DNA of 64,000 nt from Pseudanabaena sp. ABRG5-3 (GTDB taxonomy: Bacteria > Cyanobacteriota > Cyanobacteriia > Pseudanabaenales > Pseudanabaenaceae): the NCBI RefSeq assembly GCF_003967015.1, contig NZ_AP017560.1, positions 310,001 to 374,000 on the forward strand, written 5' to 3'. The position numbers were made by a program, and so were the translations under genes. Positions 1 to 7,900 of this stretch are shown piece after piece; the first letter of the stretch is position 1, and each line of letters opens with the position of its first letter. A model generated the notes under the pieces. That model saw nothing but the letters and a program-made list of their open reading frames with translations. It had not been told where the DNA came from and made no database searches.

Positions 1-2
1 CG

Positions 3-158
3 GACATGAGCTACGAAATGACATTAGAAAACTCAGAATTTGTAGGCTACTTAATTGATGTTGTCTCCAGTATTCGAGATAAAGGCTATGTAGATTTCCC
101 TCAAGTCTTTTACAGCAAGCTCTTTAGAATCAAACTTGCTAGTACTGAAGGCAATTAA
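3..158 (+). CDS. 3' end of an unidentified protein gene (partial)
   Basis: An open frame enters from the left edge of the window and runs for 51 codons to a TAA stop. The visible C-terminus is mixed hydrophobic and charged, with no motif I recognise. Methionines at codons 2 and 6 could be internal starts, but the frame is open to the edge, so I treat this as the tail of a longer gene. The next gene follows after 179 bases on the same strand. Because only the tail is visible, no function is proposed. Confidence 0.5.
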   Translation, partial: DMSYEMTLENSEFVGYLIDVVSSIRDKGYVDFPQVFYSKLFRIKLASTEGN

Positions 159-337
159 AGGCAATTACATAGATAGTTCAAAAAATTTGGCAAATTTTTT
201 AGCAGCTAGCAAACCAAAAAATATCAATTAATGTATAATCCTAAGCTCAAATCTTGCCAAAAAAAACAAAGTCAGCTACAGTCCTGATGCAGCTTTTCCA
301 AAGGCAAAAGAACAGTCAAATTTAAGGGGACTACATT

Positions 338-601
338 GTGACATATGCCACCCAAAGCCTTGAGAAACCTGAGCGCCAGTCAGAAACTGTCGCAAAAAAG
401 GTCGATCCGATGATTGTCAGAGCCGCTAAACAGATTTATCGCTACTATGCCGATTCTTACGCTGCCCAACTGCCACGTCCTATGGGAATCGCCATTAATC
501 GCATAGATATGAGTGGCAAGTTGATTTACTCTCAATTAATTTTGCTCCCGCAGGAAAGTTTTGTGCCAATGGAATTGATTGAGCTATCTGACTATCATTA
601 A
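338..601 (+). CDS. Small hypothetical protein, 87 aa
   Basis: The gene encodes 87 residues starting at a GTG codon about 8 bases after a purine-rich AAGGGGA stretch that can serve as ribosome binding site. The protein has a polar N-terminal 20 residues, then a basic/aromatic helix (KQIYRYYADSY, about 31-41) and a short hydrophobic beta-like stretch (LIYSQLILL, about 62-70). There is no signal peptide or membrane segment. It precedes a same-strand group of other unrecognised genes. I do not recognise the family and propose no function. Confidence 0.6.
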   Translation: MTYATQSLEKPERQSETVAKKVDPMIVRAAKQIYRYYADSYAAQLPRPMGIAINRIDMSGKLIYSQLILLPQESFVPMELIELSDYH

Positions 602-839
602 AGCTAGTTCGAGGTTGGTTCGAGGTTGGTTCTAGAAATTGCTAAACCAATTTAGATATAGTTAGCCTTGAATTTTATAGAAAATATAGAAAATAAATTT
701 ATAAAAATTTTTATTGTGAACAATTGCATCACTAAGCGATTAAGTAAACGATTAAGATTTTAGTTAATGTTTTTAGCTTGTTGATTGTCATTATCTTAAT
801 CACAGGCTCTATATCTGTTTTTTATATCGGCTATCAATT

Positions 840-1286
840 ATGACATACGCAAATTCTTCGGTAACAGTTACAGCGACAGCATCAGCATCAGTACGGTTCC
901 AAAGCAAACTCAAAGAATCCAAAAACTTTGGCGATGCTTTAGTTGAGGTATTTTCTGACCTTGTGGAATTAGAAATTGTGACTTGGGTTGCCCATGAAGG
1001 CGACACAGCGCATAAACCAGGTAATCGTTTAAAGACAACTATTAATCTCATTGATGGTGATATCGAAAATGAGATTGGCGCAGATTTCTTACAGGGTTCT
1101 CCCTATGCTGAGCTACGCGGATTTCATGAAACCCAAGTCGAGAAGGGTGCTGAGACGATCGCCAATAATCTCAAAACCTTAGTGGATATTGGTCAGAAAG
1201 TAACAGGCTTGTTAAATGGTGAAAAGGATACGGATGCAGAATATTCTGCAAGCCTAAGTAGCGATCGCTTACCTAGTTATGTCTAG
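840..1286 (+). CDS. Hypothetical protein with DGD motif, 148 aa
   Basis: The protein has a Ser/Thr-rich N-terminus (1-18), then a helix with the pattern F..AL.EVF.DL..LEI.T (about 30-48), a short loop, and the motif LIDGDIENEI (70-79) followed by an amphipathic helix to about residue 120. The 30-48 helix and the DGD segment have counterparts in the next gene (KDVLEEITSLEVNT at 61-74 and LDGDLTNRFI at 243-252), and the DGD segment also occurs in the gene after that. The three are therefore probably diverged relatives. No membrane segment or known catalytic motif is visible. Function unknown; soluble and cytoplasmic by appearance. Confidence 0.65.
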   Translation: MTYANSSVTVTATASASVRFQSKLKESKNFGDALVEVFSDLVELEIVTWVAHEGDTAHKPGNRLKTTINLIDGDIENEIGADFLQGSPYAELRGFHETQVEKGAETIANNLKTLVDIGQKVTGLLNGEKDTDAEYSASLSSDRLPSYV

Positions 1287-1316
1287 TTTTGCGCTTAGAG
1301 CGCTTAGGAGATCTGT

Positions 1317-2237
1317 ATGCAAGTTGATAGGGCTACAAGTAACAAAAGGATTGCCGAAGACACGACAAACCAGATCACGTCTAGGCGCGAACAGCCTGCA
1401 AAGCAGTCAGCATCAGATTTAGTAGTTGTCCCTAAAACAGCAGCAAAAGACAGTGAGGGGCAAAGCACATCTCTTAATAACTTTCGGGAAACTCTCAAAG
1501 ATGTTTTAGAAGAGATTACTTCCCTAGAAGTCAATACCATGATCGTCGGTAATATCCCGATGAAAAAGTTTGACGCAAAGGAGTTTTATCAAGATCTGAG
1601 CAACAATATTAAATACAGAACTGAGGAGGGACTACAAAATGTGAAGGAGTCTCTCCTTGAGCGAAGTACCCAACTTAAGCAAAAAGGATTTTCCCTTCCT
1701 CAACAAACATCAACACCTTTATTACCCAAGGAAGCGGCAGTTATAGAGCAGTATCGAGCAGAGCTAACGCGCTATAACCAAGATTTAGAGGTTTACAAAG
1801 AGGCTGAGTTTATTTTCAATGAGCGTAAAAACTCATTAGATCCACAAGAAAAAGCAAAGTTTATTGTAGAGGAATCTTGTTATATCGAACTGTCTAGACA
1901 GTTGATGAAACTAGACATTAAAACAGATGCCGATGGAGACGTAATCGTTGATGCACCAATGATTCGCTATTTCAGGAAATTATGGGAATTTGAACAGTCA
2001 GTGTTAAATGGCGATCGCATTTATGCTCAGACTAAATTTCATCTTGATGGAGATTTGACTAATCGGTTTATCGAAGATTTGTTCACACCTAGTAAAAGCA
2101 AGATTGATCCCAAAATGACACAGCTCATTTTTGATCTGCATCGCCAAGGTGTAGAAAATGCTCAAAAACAATGGTCAGGATTGATTGAGACCTGTGTAAA
2201 TCTAGTAAAAAGTTTGATGCCATTTCGATCCAAATAG
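1317..2237 (+). CDS. Hypothetical coiled-coil-rich protein with DGD motif, 306 aa
   Basis: This gene starts 31 bases after the previous one, with an AGGAG ribosome binding site nearby, so the two are probably co-transcribed. Residues 1-50 are polar and low in structure. Residues 55-77 resemble the helix at 30-50 of the upstream protein. Residues 95-200 are charged and predominantly helical, probably coiled coil. Residues 238-300 carry the second shared block, with LDGD at 243-246 and a following helix. It looks like the upstream protein with a long helical insertion. No signal peptide, membrane segment or enzymatic motif is seen. Function unknown. Confidence 0.65.
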   Translation: MQVDRATSNKRIAEDTTNQITSRREQPAKQSASDLVVVPKTAAKDSEGQSTSLNNFRETLKDVLEEITSLEVNTMIVGNIPMKKFDAKEFYQDLSNNIKYRTEEGLQNVKESLLERSTQLKQKGFSLPQQTSTPLLPKEAAVIEQYRAELTRYNQDLEVYKEAEFIFNERKNSLDPQEKAKFIVEESCYIELSRQLMKLDIKTDADGDVIVDAPMIRYFRKLWEFEQSVLNGDRIYAQTKFHLDGDLTNRFIEDLFTPSKSKIDPKMTQLIFDLHRQGVENAQKQWSGLIETCVNLVKSLMPFRSK

Positions 2238-2241
2238 AAAT

Positions 2242-2310
2242 GAGCGTGCTTTGCGCTCTCATTCTAAAAAATCCTAATAAACTTGAGCGTGCAAAGCACG
2301 CTCAAGTTTA
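2242..2310. terminator. Two adjacent hairpins between hypothetical genes
   Basis: A short stem (GAGCG/CGCTC, 2242-2258) is followed by a perfect 15-bp stem with an AAA loop at 2278-2310. The stem ends in A/T runs on both sides, so it could terminate transcription in either direction. Both hairpins carry the same GAGCGTGC core, suggesting one derives from the other. Confidence 0.55.
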
Positions 2311-2339
2311 AAAAACCTATATAGCAATATGGAGTTACG

Positions 2340-3284
2340 GTGGCTGCGCCTGAGTGGTTAGCTATTGTCGAAGAAGAAATTATTGTGCGTCTTAACCCCA
2401 AAGTTTTGGCTCAAATTGAGGAGGATACTTTAGGGTTGAATCGCCATAATCGTGATGGAGACATTGTCTATAAACTCAATAGCCAAGAATTATTGCAAGT
2501 TTTAGCCTCAAGTGTTGGCATTGCACCCTCAAGTCAAGGGGCAATTACTATTTGGACTTATTACCAAGATTTACCTGACAAAAATGGAGATGCTGTCAAC
2601 AGGGAAGCTAAATCAGACTCAACCCCATCGCCAATCTTACGCACATTAATGAATATTGATGGCGATCTGAGCCAAAAGGTTTGTCTGGATATTTTGCAGC
2701 ATCCCCTCAGCGATCGCATTTTTAAAGCCCATAGTTTTGTCGTTGGGCAAATTTCTCGGCAATTTATCACCGCCATTGAAGATTATGTTGAGGCAAAATT
2801 ACGCCCCTTTGCGATCGCTACTATTTCAATGGTGACTGTATTTACATGGTGTGAACCATTACGACAGCATTTCCATTTGTCCGATTCCCTCATCGGTAAT
2901 TGTTGGAGCATCGTTATTGCTGCCCCCATCACGGTACTAATAATTTGGTGGCTGATCTCCAAATTGCCGTTTCAATTGCCTGATTTGCCCAAGTCATTGC
3001 TAGATGTTGGAAAGTGGTTGGTTGTTCTGTTAGAAAGTCGCTTTCTCCAAATCGTAGCGATCGCCATTATTGGCTTTTTGATTTTGGGCTGGCTAGCCAT
3101 TACCTTTGCCTTGCCTGTCAATGCTCAGGTTAGTCACATCATTTCTAATCTACAAACCTATGCCGAGCCATATTTACCAATCGCGATTATTAGTTTACGC
3201 AAAGTGATTGTCAACATCCTTGGCAAAATCTTCCTACGTTATTCATTTTTTGTGAAATTGATTTTTGGACGTTTCATTAAATGA
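2340..3284 (+). CDS. Hypothetical membrane protein with DGD motif, 314 aa
   Basis: The start is a GTG preceded by GGAG at good spacing. The N-terminal half (1-155) is soluble and contains IDGDLSQKV at 106-114, matching the DGD blocks of the two genes upstream, followed by a helix with H131 and V134-V135. The C-terminal half is hydrophobic: probable membrane segments at about 158-172, 184-203 and 230-258, with a further hydrophobic stretch near 280-310. This suggests the shared domain faces the cytoplasm and is anchored to the membrane here. It could be a membrane partner of the upstream soluble proteins, but that is inference. Family not recognised. Confidence 0.65.
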   Translation: MAAPEWLAIVEEEIIVRLNPKVLAQIEEDTLGLNRHNRDGDIVYKLNSQELLQVLASSVGIAPSSQGAITIWTYYQDLPDKNGDAVNREAKSDSTPSPILRTLMNIDGDLSQKVCLDILQHPLSDRIFKAHSFVVGQISRQFITAIEDYVEAKLRPFAIATISMVTVFTWCEPLRQHFHLSDSLIGNCWSIVIAAPITVLIIWWLISKLPFQLPDLPKSLLDVGKWLVVLLESRFLQIVAIAIIGFLILGWLAITFALPVNAQVSHIISNLQTYAEPYLPIAIISLRKVIVNILGKIFLRYSFFVKLIFGRFIK

Positions 3285-3329
3285 TGTAATAGAGACACAT
3301 GTAAGTCGCTATTACATTACCCAAAGACG

Positions 3330-4580
3330 ATGAAACAAATTGAGATTTGGCGATCGCAAGCTGCGGCAACCCTAGCTTTTCTAGTCCCTAAAATTGCTGG
3401 TACTTCCCCTACAACCAACGATGGCTTAGTCGATGATCTAGTGAGGGTACTCAATAATTTACCTGCTCGACCTGAAGCGAGACAGCCCTATGCAGGGATT
3501 TTTCCTGCGGCGGATCTGCAAACTTGGCGGAATCGAGCCGCAGTTACGCTCCAAACTTTAGTACCCAAAATTCAGAATGTTGAAGGTAGTGTCTATGATG
3601 GGGCGATCGATGATTTGATTCGCTTTATTCGTAAATTACCCCCACGTCCCACAGGTCGTGCGCCCTATGCAGGACTATTTGCACCCGCCGACCTTGCCAC
3701 ATGGCGCAAGCAAGCATCCCAGACTTTAATTGCCGCGATCGCCAAGATCACCGATCCCAAGTACACCGATGCCGATAGCAAAATTGATGACTTAGTTCGG
3801 GCTATGAGCGGCTTGCCCCTACGCCCCATCCTTCGCAAACCCTATGAAGGGCTTTACCCAGCACCAAATCTTGTCGCATCCCGTCAATTAGTTGCAAAGC
3901 GCTTACAACAATTAATTGATGCTCTTAAAGATGATTTCAATCCTAAAGATGTACTCGTAGATAGTACGATTCGGGCTTTAAATAATTTGCCACCACGCTC
4001 TGCTAATCAAGAACCCTATGCAGGCTTATATCCACCAACCCCAACCACACCTAATTTACTCACAGCAGATCAACTAGGGGCGATCGCTATCTACACTAGC
4101 CGAAATCGTCTCAATCAGTTACTCCCAAACCTCAATACCACCATGCAGCGTTATGGTATTACGACCCCATTACGCAAGGCCCATTTCCTTGCTCAAACTG
4201 CCCATGAAAGTGATGGGTTTAACACCAACGAAGAATATGCCTCTGGGGCAGACTATGAAGGACGACGAGATCTTGGCAATACCAAAGCAGGTGACGGCGT
4301 GCGGTTTAAAGGTCGTGGCTTAATCCAAGTCACAGGACGCTCTAATTACGCCGAATGTGGCAAGGCTCTGGGCGTGGACTTAATCAATAATCCGCAGCGC
4401 CTCGCCGACTACGATCTTGCCTGCCTCAGTGCAGGTTGGTTTTGGGATTCGCGATCGCTAAATAACTATGCCGATAATGATGATGTCATTCAAATTACCC
4501 GCATTATCAACGGTGGTTTCAATGGTCTAGCCGATCGCCAAGCCTATCTTGCTAGAGCCAAACAAGTATTCGGGATTTAG
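3330..4580 (+). CDS. GH19 (chitinase/lysozyme-like) protein with four N-terminal repeats, 416 aa
   Basis: Residues 243-416 match glycoside hydrolase family 19: AQTAHESDGF (288-297) holds the expected catalytic glutamate E293, and FKGRGLIQVTGRSNY (326-340) is the family's signature stretch. GH19 enzymes cleave beta-1,4 N-acetylglucosamine linkages in chitin or peptidoglycan. Residues 4-236 are four tandem repeats of about 59 residues, each with W/R...TL..L..KI, a D.L.DDL.R helix, LP.RP and PYAGL(F/Y)P; the fourth is most diverged. No signal peptide is visible, so the export route is unclear. The repeats resemble neither LysM nor SH3 cell-wall modules that I know. Cell-wall remodelling is likely; chitin as substrate is unlikely. 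Confidence 0.85.
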   Translation: MKQIEIWRSQAAATLAFLVPKIAGTSPTTNDGLVDDLVRVLNNLPARPEARQPYAGIFPAADLQTWRNRAAVTLQTLVPKIQNVEGSVYDGAIDDLIRFIRKLPPRPTGRAPYAGLFAPADLATWRKQASQTLIAAIAKITDPKYTDADSKIDDLVRAMSGLPLRPILRKPYEGLYPAPNLVASRQLVAKRLQQLIDALKDDFNPKDVLVDSTIRALNNLPPRSANQEPYAGLYPPTPTTPNLLTADQLGAIAIYTSRNRLNQLLPNLNTTMQRYGITTPLRKAHFLAQTAHESDGFNTNEEYASGADYEGRRDLGNTKAGDGVRFKGRGLIQVTGRSNYAECGKALGVDLINNPQRLADYDLACLSAGWFWDSRSLNNYADNDDVIQITRIINGGFNGLADRQAYLARAKQVFGI

Positions 4581-4631
4581 AGTGGTTGTAGAATAGATTG
4601 CATATTTACAGGTTTTGGCGAGGGCAAATCT

Positions 4632-5447
4632 ATGACTCTGCAACCTTTAACCCCTGAATCAGCGATTCCCGATGGGATGCGTACCGCCACGTCAAATACA
4701 CTTCCAGAGATCGACTATCCCGACAGTGATGGCAATCCCATGTCTGACAATACCGAACAATATCGCTGGATCGTAATTATTAAAGAAAATCTAGAGATCA
4801 TGTTTGCCGATGATCCAAATGTGTTTATTGCAGGGGATTTGCTCTGGTATCCCGTCCGCCATACGCAAAAACGATTTGCCCCAGATGTAATGGTGGCACT
4901 TGGTAGACCCAAGGGGCGGCGAGGCTCCTATAAGCAATGGTTAGAAGATAATATTGCTCCCCAAGTCGTATTTGAGATTTTATCGCCCAGCAATAAAGAT
5001 CGCCGAGGGATGGATTCCCTTGAAGAAAAATTTGATTTTTATGAAACTTATGGCGTTAAAGAATATTACATTTACGATCCAGACGATCTGATTCTAGAAG
5101 GTTGGCAAAGGGTGGGCGATCGCCTAGTCAAAATACCATCGATGATGGATTGGGTTAGTCCACTTTTGGGTATTAGATTTGACTGGACAACTGGACAAGA
5201 ACTAGTGTTATCTCGCCCTGATGGTCAGAGATTCTTATCTTCGATCGAGTTGGATCGCCGTTTACAACAATCAAAAATCCAAGTTTGGCACGAGCAACAA
5301 CGTGCCGAGCAAGAACGCAAACGCGCCGAAATTCAGCGTCAACGTGCGGAACAAGAAAGCCAACGTGCCGAGCAAGAAAGCCAACGTGCAAATCGCCTTG
5401 CTGCACGTTTACGAGAATTAGGTATAGATCCTGACGATGAACTTTAA
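4632..5447 (+). CDS. Uma2 family (DUF820) endonuclease-like protein with coiled-coil tail, 271 aa
   Basis: The core (about 35-190) has the Uma2 pattern: a FAPDVMVAL strand, VVFEILSPSNKD with the conserved E and S-N, then EEKFDFYETYGVKEYYIYDP. Uma2 proteins have a PD-(D/E)XK nuclease-like fold and are highly multiplied in cyanobacteria; their biological role is not established. Residues 215-258 form a Q/E/R-rich coiled coil with repeats of RAEQES(Q)-type units (the DNA repeat GTGCCGAGCAAGAA is visible). An upstream GAGGG supports the ATG. The stop overlaps the next gene by 11 bases, indicating translational coupling. Confidence 0.85.
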   Translation: MTLQPLTPESAIPDGMRTATSNTLPEIDYPDSDGNPMSDNTEQYRWIVIIKENLEIMFADDPNVFIAGDLLWYPVRHTQKRFAPDVMVALGRPKGRRGSYKQWLEDNIAPQVVFEILSPSNKDRRGMDSLEEKFDFYETYGVKEYYIYDPDDLILEGWQRVGDRLVKIPSMMDWVSPLLGIRFDWTTGQELVLSRPDGQRFLSSIELDRRLQQSKIQVWHEQQRAEQERKRAEIQRQRAEQESQRAEQESQRANRLAARLRELGIDPDDEL

Positions 5448-6018
5448 GCTTAATGGGAATCTCGGTCTGTGTGGGGCGCATCGCACTGGAAAAACCACAT
5501 TAGCGATCGCTTTAGCAGATCGCCTTAATATTCCCTTTGTCCGCACCACCACTAGCCAAGTTTTTGCCCATCTAGGCTTAGATCCTGCGGAGCCAATGGA
5601 TTTTAAAACGCGCCTGTTTGTGCAGAATCATGTCCTCGATGCTGCTGAACAAGTCTGGCAAAATTCCGCAAAACCCTTTATTAGCGATCGCACCCCCATC
5701 GATATGATCGCCTATACCCTTGGTGATATCCAAGGCAAAACCGAGGTGGACTTTGACTTACTCAATCAATATATAGATCGCTGCTTTGTCAGTACCAATC
5801 AGTTTTTTCAAAATCTAGCAATCATTCAACCCGGAATCCCCCTTGTCTACGAAGAAGGAAAAGCCGCACTAAACGCCGCCTATATCGAGCATATTAATAT
5901 TTTAGTTATCGGTCTCTGTAGCGATCGCCGCCTCACCGCCGATGTATTTTGTAACGATAGAGAAGCGATCGATCTCGAAATAAGAATACTTAATATTTTG
6001 GAGCTGTTTAATAGCTAA
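5437..6018 (+). CDS. P-loop ATPase/kinase-like protein, 193 aa
   Basis: A Walker A motif GAHRTGKTT lies at about residues 13-21, and FISDRTPIDMIAY (about 80) gives a plausible lid or Walker B-type acidic region. The overall look is of a nucleotide-kinase-like AAA/NadR-type P-loop protein that phosphorylates or binds a small substrate, but the substrate cannot be read. No membrane segments. The ATG lies inside the end of the Uma2 gene, so the two are probably translated together. The tail (170-193) is acidic. Assignment beyond P-loop NTPase is uncertain. Confidence 0.75.
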   Translation: MNFKLNGNLGLCGAHRTGKTTLAIALADRLNIPFVRTTTSQVFAHLGLDPAEPMDFKTRLFVQNHVLDAAEQVWQNSAKPFISDRTPIDMIAYTLGDIQGKTEVDFDLLNQYIDRCFVSTNQFFQNLAIIQPGIPLVYEEGKAALNAAYIEHINILVIGLCSDRRLTADVFCNDREAIDLEIRILNILELFNS

Positions 6019-6075
6019 AAACTGGGTAACTTGATCACAGGGTAAGGGGTACAAGTTAGCCGTAGGTAAGGGACA

Positions 6076-6639
6076 GTGGACTTCAAAAATGTAGAATATA
6101 TCGTTAGTTTATGGCTTCGCGATCGTCGCTTTGTCAACGCTCAAAATGATGATAGTAAAGGCTTTACACTAATTGAGTTGTTAGTAGTAATTATTATTAT
6201 TGGCATTCTGGCTGCGATCGCCCTGCCCTCATTTCTCAGTCAAGCTAACAAAGCAAGATATGCTGAAGCCAAGTCTTTTATTGGCACAATGAGTCGGCTG
6301 CAACAAGCATATTACTTAGAAAAACAGACATTTGCTGGCTCCATAACACAATTAAGTTTAGGTGCAAATACCTCTTCGGGCAATTTTAGCTATTCTATAA
6401 TTACAGGTAGCGTTACTGGAACTCCTACCCCAGTTGAGTTAAATCAAATTGTAACCAATGCCGCACAGCCAACGTCTTCAACTTTAAAGGCTTTTGTTGG
6501 AGTTGTAGGAATACCAGGTGTAGTGAGAATAGACACAGTCTTCTGTATAGCTAACTCTCCAAATATCACCATCAACCCTGGCTCATTGAATATTAGCGCT
6601 CAAACCATGGTCTGCCCTTCTAGCTTTTCTATCGAATAA
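6076..6639 (+). CDS. Type IV pilin-like protein (minor pilin candidate), 187 aa
   Basis: A 28-residue leader ends in KG, followed by FTLIELLVVIII, the prepilin peptidase site and N-terminal helix of type IV pilins. Cleavage is expected after G29. Two cysteines near the C-terminus (about 157 and 180) can form the disulphide-bounded D-loop, which the second pilin in this locus lacks. The start is GTG; ATG triplets nearby are out of frame, and the leader is unusually long and contains aromatic residues. It would be processed by PilD and inserted in the inner membrane before pilus assembly. Whether it is a major or minor subunit cannot be told. Confidence 0.88.
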   Translation: MDFKNVEYIVSLWLRDRRFVNAQNDDSKGFTLIELLVVIIIIGILAAIALPSFLSQANKARYAEAKSFIGTMSRLQQAYYLEKQTFAGSITQLSLGANTSSGNFSYSIITGSVTGTPTPVELNQIVTNAAQPTSSTLKAFVGVVGIPGVVRIDTVFCIANSPNITINPGSLNISAQTMVCPSSFSIE

Positions 6640-6739
6640 TAGTTAGCATTAAGGGCGTGATGTCCCACATTCGGTACAAGGCTATCACATCAAAAATATT
6701 CTTCGTTAGTGCTATCAAATAGCTATAGCTGTCTTGTTA

Positions 6740-7030
6740 AGACACAAAACCCATGAGATGAGAGTCCCTCATCTCATGGGTTTCGATTTGTCCCAACGCA
6801 ATGAACTATAAACTTCATATATAGCAGTGAAAGTTTTGCTTAGGACATAAAACCCAAATAGACAAAGACGGTGCTTCGCGCCGTCTTTGTCTATTTGGGT
6901 TTTGATTTGTCCTAGCTATCTCTTTCATTGCTATAGGACAAAAGGGTTAAAATCCAAAATACATGTGGCAGAGCTTTGCTCTGCCACATGTATTTTGGAT
7001 TTTAATTTTTCCTGTTTATCTATTTTTTGC
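6740..7030. repeat. Three tandem palindromic elements with differing inner stems
   Basis: Three elements lie head to tail. Each has similar outer arms (GGACAtAAAACCC-like on the left, GGGTTTTgATTTGTCCT-like on the right) enclosing a different perfect stem: 6747-6783 (16 bp), 6849-6903 (23 bp, extended by the GC-rich tip) and 6947-7005 (28 bp, TTT loop). The second is also bounded by imperfect inverted ends TATAGCAGTGAAAG / CTTTCATTGCTATA (6820-6935). A reduced copy with only the outer arms occurs at 50679-50732. No coding potential is seen. They sit between two pilin genes. Confidence 0.75.
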
Positions 7031-7192
7031 TATGTAACCCCAAAAAAATAGGGGGAGATCCCTACTCCTCAGTTCTCGAGATTGGCACAAAAAAATTTTT
7101 TTCTCTGAAGTGATATCATCCTGTTTTTTTGTGGGTAAGTTATTTTCACAAGCAAACAGTTAACGTTCTTGACATACACGGGATAAAGAATT

Positions 7193-7777
7193 ATGAAATC
7201 TGAATTCAAGACCAAGCTCATTCAACACATCCTCAACAAGAAGAATGGCGAAAAAGGCTTCACCCTGATCGAACTTCTAGTTGTTATCATCATCATCGGT
7301 ATTCTTGCTGCGATCGCACTTCCTTCCTTCCTCAACCAAGCATCGAAAGCTCGTCAGTCTGAAGCTAAGTCCTATGTTGGTTCCGCCAACCGTTCTCAAC
7401 AAGCATACTACCTAGAAAAGCAACAGTTTGCACCTAGTCTTTCTGCACTAGCTTTGGGTATTGCCGCTCAAACAGAAAACTATGACTATGAGACTACTGG
7501 TTCTAGCAAGGGGACAACTGGAACTAACGCTAACGCCTTCAGCTCTGCTAAGCCTAGAGCAACTAACCTGAAAGCTTATGTTGGAGCTGTCAGCGTATCT
7601 ACTCCTACTGGTAGTAACGAAGCTACCACCTTGGCAACCTTAGGGGAAGCAACACTTGCAGTTGTTAACAGTGGTATTACCAACGCGAACATTACCCTCG
7701 CTAACTCTTTCACAATTACCACCAACGCAGCTCCCGCAGTTGTAACTGGTAACACTGGCTTCGTTGCAGTTAACTAA
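7193..7777 (+). CDS. pilA: Type IV pilin PilA, 194 aa
   Basis: The leader of 23 residues is basic and ends in KG; FTLIELLVVIIII follows, with the conserved Glu at position +5 of the mature protein. The mature domain is rich in Ser, Thr, Ala, Asn and Gly and has no cysteines, unlike the pilin upstream. The codon use (many CTC, ACC, AAC codons) looks more like a highly expressed gene than its neighbours. A 415-base leader region with palindromes separates it from the upstream pilin gene. The many Ser/Thr residues are candidate O-glycosylation sites for the glycosyltransferase encoded 123 bases downstream. Probably the major pilin or a close paralogue. Confidence 0.88.
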   Translation: MKSEFKTKLIQHILNKKNGEKGFTLIELLVVIIIIGILAAIALPSFLNQASKARQSEAKSYVGSANRSQQAYYLEKQQFAPSLSALALGIAAQTENYDYETTGSSKGTTGTNANAFSSAKPRATNLKAYVGAVSVSTPTGSNEATTLATLGEATLAVVNSGITNANITLANSFTITTNAAPAVVTGNTGFVAVN

Positions 7778-7900
7778 TAGTTAGTTAATCAAATTTAATT
7801 ATTTCTCAACTATCTCCAATGGTTGAGTTTAAGATAGAGGGTGGGTAAATTACCTACCCTCTCTTAGTTTTATGTATTATTTATGTAAATTTTTAATCTC

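Noticed and set aside
5173-5481. Reverse ORF of 102 codons opposite the Uma2 tail
   Set aside because: Arises from the repetitive Q/E/R coding sequence; not supported by start signals or composition.
6740-7030. Regularly spaced repeats resembling a CRISPR array
   Set aside because: Only three units, each a large palindrome with different lengths; there are no uniform direct repeats with spacers and no cas genes in the window.
7082-7088. TTGGCAC upstream of pilA, resembling a sigma-54 -24 element
   Set aside because: Sigma-54 is not known in cyanobacteria, and no -12 GC element with proper spacing follows.
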